NCBI GenBank assembly: GCA_019638285.1
Contig: JAHBUB010000001.1
Coordinates: forward strand, 1 to 64,000
Source: Cyclobacteriaceae bacterium
GTDB taxonomy: Bacteria; Bacteroidota; Bacteroidia; Cytophagales; Cyclobacteriaceae
Direction: 5' to 3'
DNA: 64,000 nt
Under the pieces are notes generated by a model. The model saw nothing but the letters and a program-made list of their open reading frames with translations. It made no database searches and was not told where the DNA came from. Made by a program: the position numbers and the translations under genes. This document shows positions 46,245 through 53,691 of the stretch, piece by piece (the stretch's first letter is position 1; each line of letters starts with the position of its first letter).

Positions 46245-46952
46245 CTATTTCCTGACTATTAACTTTCGGGTCAATACTCCGTCATTGTCAAGGTAGAGGG
46301 TATAGAAATAAACACCCGGAGCAAGAGCGTCCATTGACAGCTTTACACTGGTTTCGGAAGCGGGTAGTTCATAGTCGCCCATAGGCATTCCAAGTATGTT
46401 GTGAATGACCACATTGGCCTTTATTGCATCGTTGAGGAGGCGATATTCAATAAATGCGTAATCGGAGACAGGATTGGGGTATACATCGTGAATGACGATG
46501 TCTTTGGATTGAAAGGCCATTGATTTTTCCTTTCTTTCCTCCACTGATATGCTCACATTGTATTCGAGGGCTTCCGCAAGGTGTCCCCTTTCGAAAATCT
46601 CAAAACTGAAATTGGTCTGACCAGTGACCAAGCCAGTTTCAAGTGTATAATAAAGCCCACTTATTGTTTGGCCAGGCTCTATCTTTTTGGAAAACTCGTC
46701 CATTTCGGGCTCCAAACACTTGGAATCAAGACAAAAGTAGCCCTTTTGAGTACCTCCCAGGTCACCCTGTACTTTGCGAATGATATAAAATTGAGCTTTG
46801 TCTGTGGTGTTTTTTATCTGAAGTGGAATCCTCAAAACCTCACTCAACTGCGTCTGGTAACTAGTTTCATTCCTATTGATTAACTCAAGGCGTTGCCCGT
46901 ACATATTCAAATTGCACAGGATAAGCAACGCTACGGTTAATCTTAAGCTCAT
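46245..46952 (-). CDS. T9SS-type secreted protein with C-terminal sorting domain
   Basis: A 235-aa exported protein with a signal peptide (MSLRLTVALLILCNLNMYG). The final ~80 residues form the type A sorting domain: VYPNPVSDYAFIEYRL, then LAPGVYFYTLYLDNDGVLTRKLIVRK. That domain directs export by the type IX secretion system and is then cleaved. The N-terminal half is beta-rich and not recognised. The gene is 81 bp upstream of bamD on the same strand. Confidence 0.85.
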   Translation of the reverse strand: MSLRLTVALLILCNLNMYGQRLELINRNETSYQTQLSEVLRIPLQIKNTTDKAQFYIIRKVQGDLGGTQKGYFCLDSKCLEPEMDEFSKKIEPGQTISGLYYTLETGLVTGQTNFSFEIFERGHLAEALEYNVSISVEERKEKSMAFQSKDIVIHDVYPNPVSDYAFIEYRLLNDAIKANVVIHNILGMPMGDYELPASETSVKLSMDALAPGVYFYTLYLDNDGVLTRKLIVRK

Positions 46953-47057
46953 AGGAACACACTGATTCGACTGATAATTTAGTTGAATTGTTTTTTTTGT
47001 CCTAAAGAAATAATAAAAAAATGATCAGTGGAGGCAATTTATCCCCCAACCTGTACG

Positions 47058-48623
47058 TTAGCGATCCCTTTTGGATTTGACAACATCACTTTTCTCAGGT
47101 TTTTCCTTAATCCGCCAGGTAAAGCCGCGAAGCTTTTTGTCCCCTTCTTGCAGTTCAGTAGGGGGAATAAAAGAAGCATCGGGCTGGATGTAAAAACTGA
47201 TGTTGTTTACCTTCCCTTCCTTGAAGTTGATTTTCATGTTGCTGCAGATGATTTTGTTCATCCCCATCATTATCACCTTTGGCTCTGTGGTTTCCACACT
47301 GTCTTTGATGGCTCCTTGTTTCGTTTCTTGTAGAGCGAAGTACACACTTTCCCCATTGCCCTCTACATCCACGTGACTGATGGCTTTGTCTTTAAATAAG
47401 GCCGTCATCTTTCTTCCCTTAATTTGATTGAAGTGGAGCAGGGAGTCTTGCGAGACGACAAAGGAGTTATTAATAAGAAAGATACGGTCGATGGTTTTGT
47501 TGGTGATCAGTATCCTGATAGAGTCAGCCGTCATCTGATTTTCATCTGTCCACAACACAGGGTCGTTGAAGAAATAAAGCGTGGAATCGTGGGCCATATA
47601 CACCAGGGAATCAGCCAATCCCCGCAGGTCAGATTTGAAAATCTTCACATTATTATAAGCCAACAGTTTCTTCTTCATGGGATCAGCGCTTTCAACAGAC
47701 ACCAACGTGTCGGCAGAAAGAAACAGCGTGTCTGCTTGGTCGGTGATCTTGGCCAGATAGGCATTGCCATATACTTTGGTAATTCCCTTCAGCCGGTCAT
47801 AGTCTCCATCATCCCCATAGATGATCATATTTTCCTCTTTCGAAGTCATTACTACTTTGCCTTTCGCCTTGTAGGTTTTGTTGAGATCGTTGAGAAAATA
47901 TCGGTCACCTTTGATCTTGTAGGAAGGGGTTTCTATTTCTCCATAATATAAGGAAGATAATTTTTTATTGGTGTCGTAAAAGCCATTTTCATACACCGCT
48001 ACACCTCCTTCTTTGTCGGTGATGGTGGTGCGGTCGCGGAAGAAGATGATCTTTGTTTTGGAATTGTATTGCAGCGTGTCTGAGTTCATGGTGTACTCTT
48101 CATTTACACCTACCACATCACGCTTGAAAGAAGCCAGATTGGTATTGATATCATAATAACCCTTCTTGCTGGTGAGCACATTGGTGCTGTCCACCAGCTT
48201 GCCTCCGTTGAAATAGCGTGCTTCGTTTTGGTTTCGATAGTAGTCGAGGTAGTCGGTGTAGAGGGTAGCCAGCCCCAGCTTGGTAAACACCACGTTTTTT
48301 CTTAGGTGCGCAATTTTCTGATTGCCATCATACGACAATCCACGGGAGGTCACATCTACGGAATCTCCTTCGGTGATGTGAATTTTGCCAAATGCTTCTA
48401 TTCGGTTGTCCGATTTAAAATAATGTGCCGAGTCGCAGTAAATGGTGGTTTTATTTTGAACAAAAACTACATTCCCCACCAGCCTATCGTAGCGTTTGCC
48501 ATCTTTTACGCTGCCATATAAGTTGTCTGCTTGCTTTAGTTTTACCCTTCGCTGGCTTTGTGCCTCTGTAAAAACTACAAAGAGGAGTAAAACAGAAAGA
48601 AATAAAGTGTTGCGCATCATCAT
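47058..48623 (-). CDS. OstA/LptA-like outer membrane biogenesis protein
   Basis: A ~521-aa exported protein. Signal peptide MRNTLFLSVLLLFVVFTEAQS is followed by a long OstA-like beta-jellyroll: LYGSVKDGKRYDRLVGNVVFVQNKTTIYCDSAHYF, FGKIHITEGDSVDVTSRGLSYDGNQKIAHLRKNVVF and many similar strands. It probably carries lipopolysaccharide through the periplasm. The start is in three tandem ATGs at 48623-48615. An in-frame extension to 48923 is rejected because it overlaps tilS and lacks export features. Confidence 0.82.
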   Translation of the reverse strand: MMMRNTLFLSVLLLFVVFTEAQSQRRVKLKQADNLYGSVKDGKRYDRLVGNVVFVQNKTTIYCDSAHYFKSDNRIEAFGKIHITEGDSVDVTSRGLSYDGNQKIAHLRKNVVFTKLGLATLYTDYLDYYRNQNEARYFNGGKLVDSTNVLTSKKGYYDINTNLASFKRDVVGVNEEYTMNSDTLQYNSKTKIIFFRDRTTITDKEGGVAVYENGFYDTNKKLSSLYYGEIETPSYKIKGDRYFLNDLNKTYKAKGKVVMTSKEENMIIYGDDGDYDRLKGITKVYGNAYLAKITDQADTLFLSADTLVSVESADPMKKKLLAYNNVKIFKSDLRGLADSLVYMAHDSTLYFFNDPVLWTDENQMTADSIRILITNKTIDRIFLINNSFVVSQDSLLHFNQIKGRKMTALFKDKAISHVDVEGNGESVYFALQETKQGAIKDSVETTEPKVIMMGMNKIICSNMKINFKEGKVNNISFYIQPDASFIPPTELQEGDKKLRGFTWRIKEKPEKSDVVKSKRDR

Positions 48624-48657
48624 TTGAACCCGTAAAAATAGAGAAAAGTTATCTTTG
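48623..48657 (+). promoter_or_regulatory. tilS promoter with near-leaderless start
   Basis: TTTG at 48623-48626 and TATCTTTG at 48650-48657 match both Bacteroidota promoter elements with a 23-bp spacer. The tilS ATG is only four bases after the -7 box, so transcription would begin at about the start codon. The -33 element overlaps the start codons of the divergent OstA-like gene. Confidence 0.65.
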
Positions 48658-48661
48658 TCGG

Positions 48662-49975
48662 ATGCAGCGCCAATTTGAAGACCATATCTCTCACTTTTGC
48701 CAACCCGAACAGCGGATATTGCTTGCAGTAAGCGGAGGGGTAGACTCGATGGTGATGCTTCATTTGTTTCACACAGCCGGATATAAGATAGGAGTGGCCC
48801 ATTGCAACTTTCAGTTGCGCGGTGCAGCCTCCGATGAGGACGAACGTTTGGTGCAACAAGTGTGCGAACAATTGAAAGTTTCGTTTCATGGTAAGCGCTT
48901 TGAAACCAACAACTATGCCGCACTCCACGGACTTTCTATTCAAATGGCAGCCCGCGAGTTGCGCTATGCATGGTTCAACGAGTTAATGCAAGAGTATTCC
49001 TACTTATTGCTGGCCACAGCCCACCACCTCAACGACAACCTGGAAACTACCCTGCTCAATTTCGTAAGAGGAACAGGCATCAATGGAATGAGGGGCATTC
49101 CTCCTAAGAATGATAATATCATCAGGCCTTTGTTGGCGTTTACTAAAAATGAACTGGTTAGCTATGCCACTAATAATAAACTCACATGGCGTGAGGATGC
49201 GTCCAATGAAAGTGACGATTATGACCGCAACTTCCTTCGCCATCAGGTAATTCCCAAACTACAGGAACTTAACCCTTCCCTGGAAGATACTTTTAAGAGA
49301 ACCAACCATAGTTTGTTGGGGGCGGTAGCTATTTTTCAGCTGGGACTCGATCACTTGTGTCAACAATTTGTGATACAAGAAAAGGACAGGTTACAGATCA
49401 GCAAAGAGTTGATGCAATACATTTCTTATCCCGAGGTCGTATTGTGGGAACTGCTTAAAGACTACGGATTCAATCAAACCCAATGTGCCGATGCAATAAC
49501 AGCCGCAGGTCAATCGGGTAAAATATTCTTGTCCTCGGGACACCAGTTGACAATCGACAGAAAAGTATGGATACTAACTCCTATTCCGAACCGATTGACA
49601 CCCATGGAGGTGAAGCACAATGACAAAACGGTGACCTTTGGGGCGCTAACAATGATAATCGAAAGAAGTGCCAATAACACTTTTTCCAACGAACCCCTGG
49701 AAGCCAGACTGGATGCCGATAAGATTACTTTTCCGCTGTTGTGGAGAAGCTGGAAGGAGGGAGACGTTTTTGTCCCTTTAGGAATGGATAATAAGAAAAA
49801 GCTCAGCGACTTCTTTATTGATGCCAAAATATCCAGAACCGATAAAGAGGTGGCCACTGTACTGGAAGCCAACGGGGATATTATTTGGGTGGTGGGCTAT
49901 CGCCTCGACAATCGGTACAAAATTACCCCACAAACAAAAAATGTACTTCAATTCAGGGTGCAACCATATTTATGA
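48662..49975 (+). CDS. tilS: tRNA(Ile)-lysidine synthetase TilS
   Basis: A 437-aa PP-loop ATPase. The ATP-binding SGGVDS motif is in ILLAVSGGVDSMVMLHLFHTAGYK, and KRFETNNYAALHGLSIQMAARELRYAWFNEL and LATAHHLNDNLETTLLNFVRGTGINGMRGIP follow, as in TilS. The last ~80 residues are the TilS C-terminal domain. It modifies the AUA-decoding tRNA and is essential. Confidence 0.96.
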   Translation: MQRQFEDHISHFCQPEQRILLAVSGGVDSMVMLHLFHTAGYKIGVAHCNFQLRGAASDEDERLVQQVCEQLKVSFHGKRFETNNYAALHGLSIQMAARELRYAWFNELMQEYSYLLLATAHHLNDNLETTLLNFVRGTGINGMRGIPPKNDNIIRPLLAFTKNELVSYATNNKLTWREDASNESDDYDRNFLRHQVIPKLQELNPSLEDTFKRTNHSLLGAVAIFQLGLDHLCQQFVIQEKDRLQISKELMQYISYPEVVLWELLKDYGFNQTQCADAITAAGQSGKIFLSSGHQLTIDRKVWILTPIPNRLTPMEVKHNDKTVTFGALTMIIERSANNTFSNEPLEARLDADKITFPLLWRSWKEGDVFVPLGMDNKKKLSDFFIDAKISRTDKEVATVLEANGDIIWVVGYRLDNRYKITPQTKNVLQFRVQPYL

Positions 49976-50007
49976 CAAATATCCTTTTTCATTGCCCGCT
50001 TCATTGA

Positions 50008-50015
50008 TAGATTTG
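50008..50015 (+). promoter_or_regulatory. -7 box upstream of mdh
   Basis: TAGATTTG matches TAnnTTTG exactly 35 bp before the mdh start. No well-spaced TTG -33 element is present; the nearest lies only 13 bp upstream. Confidence 0.4.
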
Positions 50016-50049
50016 CAACCCCTTGATGAACTTTAAATCTTAATTAAAT

Positions 50050-50979
50050 ATGAAAATTACTGTTGTAGGAGCTGGAAACGTGGGCGCAACTTGTGCCGAT
50101 GTATTGGCCTATCGTGAAATCGCCAATGAAATTGTACTTGTAGACATAAAAGAAGGACTTGCCGAAGGGAAAGCACTGGATATTTGGCAAAAAGCGCCTA
50201 TCAATCAATACGACTCCCGGACGATTGGATCCACCAACGACTATTCAAAATCTGCCGGATCGCATGTGGTGGTGGTTACTTCAGGTCTTGCACGAAAGCC
50301 GGGTATGAGCCGTGACGACTTAATCGGTACCAACGCAGGCATCGTAAAATCAGTAACCGAAAATGTAGTAAAGCACTCCCCCGAGGCCATCATCATTATC
50401 GTGTCCAATCCGTTGGATGTAATGACCTACCAGGCACACCTTACCTCTAAGTTTCCAAGAACAAGGGTGATGGGTATGGCCGGTATTTTGGATACCGCTC
50501 GCTATCGCGCATTTCTTGCGGAAGCATTGAACATCTCTCCTAAGGAAATTCAAGCGGTGTTGATGGGGGGTCATGGCGACACCATGGTGCCACTTCCAAG
50601 ATATACCACTGTGGCAGGTATTCCGGTCACAGAATTAATAGGAGCAGATAAATTGAATGCTATTATAGAAAGAACTAAAAAAGGGGGAGGAGAACTAGTG
50701 AAGTTGATGGGAACGTCAGCCTGGTATGCTCCGGGAGCGGCAGCTGCTCAGATGGCAGAAGCCATTGTCAAAGATCAAAAAAGAGTTTTCCCTGTGTGCG
50801 TGAAGTTGGAAGGCGAGTACGGCATCAACGATTGTTACCTGGGCGTGCCTGTAGTGTTGGGTAAGAATGGAATAGAGAAAGTAATCGAGTTGGATTTGAA
50901 TGCAGAAGAAATGGCGATGCTACAAACCAGCCGCCAACACGTAAAGGAAGTAATGGAGGTATTGGAGAAGTTGGGATAA
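50050..50979 (+). CDS. mdh: Malate dehydrogenase
   Basis: A 309-aa lactate-dehydrogenase-like malate dehydrogenase. NAD-binding GAGNVGATCADVLAYREIANEIVLVDI is at the N-terminus; the mobile-loop segment is SGLARKPGMSRDDL with substrate-binding Arg, IVVSNPLDVMTYQ is typical, and the catalytic His is in MGGHGDTMVPL. It converts malate and NAD to oxaloacetate in the TCA cycle. It has its own terminator. Confidence 0.96.
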   Translation: MKITVVGAGNVGATCADVLAYREIANEIVLVDIKEGLAEGKALDIWQKAPINQYDSRTIGSTNDYSKSAGSHVVVVTSGLARKPGMSRDDLIGTNAGIVKSVTENVVKHSPEAIIIIVSNPLDVMTYQAHLTSKFPRTRVMGMAGILDTARYRAFLAEALNISPKEIQAVLMGGHGDTMVPLPRYTTVAGIPVTELIGADKLNAIIERTKKGGGELVKLMGTSAWYAPGAAAAQMAEAIVKDQKRVFPVCVKLEGEYGINDCYLGVPVVLGKNGIEKVIELDLNAEEMAMLQTSRQHVKEVMEVLEKLG

Positions 50980-51092
50980 CTGACGCCTTTCTGAGCGAGG
51001 CTGACGAAGGAAGCCGACCGAAGAATCTCGAATCAGTAGGTCGGTAACCAGTTACCGGTATGCCAGTTGCCAGTTAGTAATAGTATTGAAGA

Positions 51093-51117
51093 GCCTCGCA
51101 CATCGCGGGGCTTTTTT
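51093..51117 (+). terminator. mdh terminator
   Basis: GCCTCGC and GCGGGGC pair (one G-T) around ACATC, followed by TTTTTT. It is 113 bp after the mdh stop. Confidence 0.8.
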
Positions 51118-51123
51118 CGTTAC

Positions 51124-51173
51124 CGTCATTGCGAACCGAAGGGCAAGCATGAGCGCAGGCGTGAAGCAATCCC
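51124..51173. repeat. REP-like intergenic repeat (CGTCATTGCGA...GAAGCAATC)
   Basis: CGTCATTGCGAAC at 51124-51136 and GTGAAGCAATCCC at 51161-51173 are the two halves of a short repeat that, from memory, is frequent in Bacteroidota and other genomes. No gene covers it. Only one copy occurs in this window. Confidence 0.55.
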
Positions 51174-51233
51174 ACATTCGAAGCCCAAACTTTAATATCA
51201 CTCAATGCCTACTCAAAACTATTAACTTAAAAA

Positions 51234-51326
51234 GGGCGTGCCCCTGCGGGTCGGGCTATCCGCTCCCAAGTCCGACATCACACTAATCCTCCGCGCTTCG
51301 GGCTTTCCGCTGCTATCCCTCACGCG
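51234..51326. repeat. GC-rich structured intergenic element (GGGCGTG...CACGC)
   Basis: A GC-rich island in AT-rich DNA: GGGCGTGCCCC, CGGGTCGGGCTATCCGCT, then TTTCCGCTGCTATCCCTCAC, ending CACGC. GCGTG and CACGC can pair as an outer stem. Very similar sequences recur, from memory, between genes in many Bacteroidota genomes; I know of no function. Short ORFs here (51086-51444, both strands) are not credible genes. A hairpin (GTCTC...GAGAC) follows near 51330-51356. Confidence 0.55.
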
Positions 51327-51463
51327 AGAGTCTCCACCGGCAACTGGGAACCTGAGACTGGCAAAGGCCCCTATCCGATCAGTTATATCCCTATCATGCC
51401 GGATGGGAAAATCAAAGGAAGATTGTAAATTGAACACTCTTTAATCGTACTAGCAGCCTTATA

Positions 51464-53026
51464 ATGTCCTCAGACAAAAAACAACAACTCGAACAGCAAC
51501 TCTGGAAAATAGCCGATACACTCCGCGGCAAAATGGGAGCGGATGAATTCCGCGACTACATATTGGGATTCATCTTCTATAAGTACCTCAGCGAAAAGAT
51601 GCATGACTATGCCAATGACATCCTCCAACCCGATAAGCTCACATACGAAGACCTGAACAAGCATAAAGAGAAACGGCTGTACCTCAAAGAAGTAAAAGAA
51701 GCCGCCCTGGATGCGCTGGGTTATTTTCTGGAACCGGACGAGCTCTTCAGCGAGATGGCGCGAAGAGGCAATGCAGAAGGCAAGAGCAATTTCATTCTCG
51801 ATGATTTAGCCAAGATACTTACGCACATAGAGCAGAGCACGATGGGCAGCGAAAGCGAGGAGGAGTTTAGCAATCTGTTCGAAGACCTGGACCTCACCAG
51901 CAGCAAGCTGGGTAAAAGCGAGAACGACAAGAACGAGCTGATTGTAAAAGTACTCTCGCATCTCGATGAAATTGACTTTGATTTACACAATACCGAAAGC
52001 GACATACTGGGCGATGCTTACGAATACCTGATTGGCAAGTTTGCCAGTGGTGCAGGGAAGAAGGCCGGAGAGTTCTACACCCCACAGCAGGTAAGTACCG
52101 TGTTGGCGCGGTTGGTGACAGCAGGGAAAACAAAGTTGAAAACCGTGTACGACCCCACTTGCGGCTCTGGGTCTTTGTTGCTGCGCGTAACCAAAGAAGT
52201 AAAGAGTGTAAGTAAGATTTACGGACAGGAAAGCAACCCCACTACCTACAACTTGTGCCGCATGAACATGATCATGCACAACGTGCACTACAAAAAGTTT
52301 GATATTAAAAATGAAGATACGCTGGAGCGCCCTGCCCACCTGGACTTGCGCTTTGAAGCCATCGTAGCCAACCCGCCTTTCTCTGCCGAGTGGAGTGCCA
52401 GCCCGCTGTTTATGAGTGACGACCGCTATTCACCCTATGGCCGCCTCGCACCCAAGGGCACGGCCGACTTTGCTTTTGTGCAACACATGATTTATCAACT
52501 GGATGATAACGGAACCATGGCCTGCGTGCTACCCCATGGCGTGTTGTTCCGCGGTGGGGCTGAAGGTCACATCCGCGAGTATCTCATAAAGGAGAGAAAC
52601 TACCTCGATGCCATTATTGGTTTGCCCGCCAACATCTTTTATGGCACCAGCATACCCACCTGCATTTTGGTATTGAAGAAAAAACGCGAACACAGCGACA
52701 ATGTGTTGTTCATCGATGCCAGCCAGCACTTTGAAAAGGTGAAAACACAAAACGTGTTGCGCCCCGATGACATTGACAAAATTATCAAAACCTTTAAAGA
52801 CCGCGCACCGGAAGACAAGTACGCCTACGTAGCCCCCCTCAGCGAAATAGCCGAGAACGACTACAATCTGAACATACCGCGCTATGTGGATACCTTTGAA
52901 GAGGAGGAGGCAGTGGACTTAAAAATGGTCTCCAAAGAATTGCAAAAACTGGAGAAGGAAATGAAAGGTACGGATGATGCGATAGCAAAGTATTGTAAGG
53001 AGTTGGGAATTGATACGCCATTTTAA
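51464..53026 (+). CDS. hsdM: Type I restriction-modification system, methyltransferase subunit HsdM
   Basis: A 520-aa N6-adenine methyltransferase. The N-terminal helical domain (QLWKIADTLRGKMGADEFRDYILGFIFYKYLSEK) is the HsdM_N fold. SAM motif I is YDPTCGSGSLLLRV near residue 228, and the catalytic motif NPPF is in AIVANPPFSAEW near 305. The C-terminal helix (MVSKELQKLEKEMKGTDDAIAKY) is where HsdM contacts HsdS. It is the first gene of the type I operon hsdM-GxxExxY-hsdS-GxxExxY-hsdR. Confidence 0.96.
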   Translation: MSSDKKQQLEQQLWKIADTLRGKMGADEFRDYILGFIFYKYLSEKMHDYANDILQPDKLTYEDLNKHKEKRLYLKEVKEAALDALGYFLEPDELFSEMARRGNAEGKSNFILDDLAKILTHIEQSTMGSESEEEFSNLFEDLDLTSSKLGKSENDKNELIVKVLSHLDEIDFDLHNTESDILGDAYEYLIGKFASGAGKKAGEFYTPQQVSTVLARLVTAGKTKLKTVYDPTCGSGSLLLRVTKEVKSVSKIYGQESNPTTYNLCRMNMIMHNVHYKKFDIKNEDTLERPAHLDLRFEAIVANPPFSAEWSASPLFMSDDRYSPYGRLAPKGTADFAFVQHMIYQLDDNGTMACVLPHGVLFRGGAEGHIREYLIKERNYLDAIIGLPANIFYGTSIPTCILVLKKKREHSDNVLFIDASQHFEKVKTQNVLRPDDIDKIIKTFKDRAPEDKYAYVAPLSEIAENDYNLNIPRYVDTFEEEEAVDLKMVSKELQKLEKEMKGTDDAIAKYCKELGIDTPF

Positions 53027-53027
53027 A

Positions 53028-53154
53028 TTGTCTGAATAAAATGTCTGAATTAGGATTAAGAAGAGTAAAGGATTGTAGGATTAGAAATGCTGCAATTGAG
53101 TTATTGAGGAATAATCCTATCATCCCAAAATCCAAGCAATCCAAATCCTGACAA
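53028..53154. repeat. Palindromic hsd-operon element 1
   Basis: Left arm TGTCTGAATTAGGATTAAG... (53042 onward, with a half-repeat TTGTCTGAAT at 53028) and right arm ...CCAAATCCTGACA pair imperfectly over about 40 bp, with further internal GGATT/AATCC repeats. It begins after the hsdM stop and ends immediately before the ATG of the first GxxExxY gene. Confidence 0.85.
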
Positions 53155-53568
53155 ATGAAAGAAGAGATTAGAGATGACTTAACGTATAAGATAATAGGTT
53201 GTGCCATGAAGGTACACAATACATTGGGCAATGCCTGCCTGCCGGTCAGGCAGGGATTCCAAGAAGTTATTTATCAGCGTGCGTTGGCAATTGAAATGCA
53301 GAAGCAAGGATTAACATTTGAACGTGAATTAGAAATGCCACTTTTCTATGATGAGCAACCTATCGGTAGCCGAAGGGTAGATTTCTTAGTAGAAAATACG
53401 GTAATGGTGGAATTGAAAGCGCTCATCAAATTGGAAGATGTGCACTTGGCCCAGGGATTAAATTACTTGGTTGCTTATAAAGTTGATTTAGACTTACTAC
53501 TGAATTTTGGAGCACAAAGTTTGGAAGTGAAGAGATTGCGCCATCCTTCCAACAAACACAATGTCTGA
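53155..53568 (+). CDS. GxxExxY protein 1 (PD-(D/E)XK-like), with insertion
   Basis: A 137-aa protein of the GxxExxY family (TIGR04256/PF13366 type). The name motif is G-FQ-E-VI-Y, and the nuclease-like residues are Asp in SRRVDFLVEN and E-L-K in MVELKALIKLEDVHLAQGLNYL. Seven extra residues (ACLPVRQ) sit directly before GFQEVIY relative to the second copy at 55163; they come from a 21-bp insertion. The stop TGA lies inside the next palindromic element. No function is established for the family; a nuclease role is inference from the fold motif. Confidence 0.85.
   Translation: MKEEIRDDLTYKIIGCAMKVHNTLGNACLPVRQGFQEVIYQRALAIEMQKQGLTFERELEMPLFYDEQPIGSRRVDFLVENTVMVELKALIKLEDVHLAQGLNYLVAYKVDLDLLLNFGAQSLEVKRLRHPSNKHNV
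53233..53253 (+). repeat. In-frame 21-bp inverted-repeat insertion in GxxExxY gene 1
   Basis: The insertion contains CCTGCCTG (53234-53241) and CAGGCAGG (53247-53254), perfect 8-bp arms around CCGGT. The paralogue at 55163 reads GGCAACGGATTTCAG without it. It keeps frame and adds ACLPVRQ. A related CCTGCCTGCCG string is at 60293-60303. Confidence 0.85.
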
Positions 53569-53691
53569 ATTTGGATTTATTTAGATTAATGGATTGTAGG
53601 ATTAAAAGAACTGAAATGAGAAATGACCGTAACACCATAGTGACTGCCGAATCCAATAATCATATAATCCCTCAAATCCCAATTCAGACAA
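53562..53691. repeat. Palindromic hsd-operon element 2
   Basis: Left arm TGTCTGAATTTGGATTTATT and right arm ATCCCAATTCAGACA, with AATCC/GGATT repeats between. It provides the stop codon of GxxExxY gene 1 and its right end CAGACAA runs into the ATG of hsdS at 53692. Confidence 0.85.

Noticed and set aside
48624..48923. 300-bp N-terminal extension of the OstA-like gene
   Set aside because: It overlaps tilS and its promoter on the other strand and would put residues without export features before a clear signal peptide that starts at the ATGs at 48623-48615.
51086..51444. Short ORFs on both strands between mdh and hsdM
   Set aside because: They cross a terminator, a REP-like repeat and a GC-rich element, and their translations (for example CGSGYPLPSPTSH) are repeat sequence, not protein-like.
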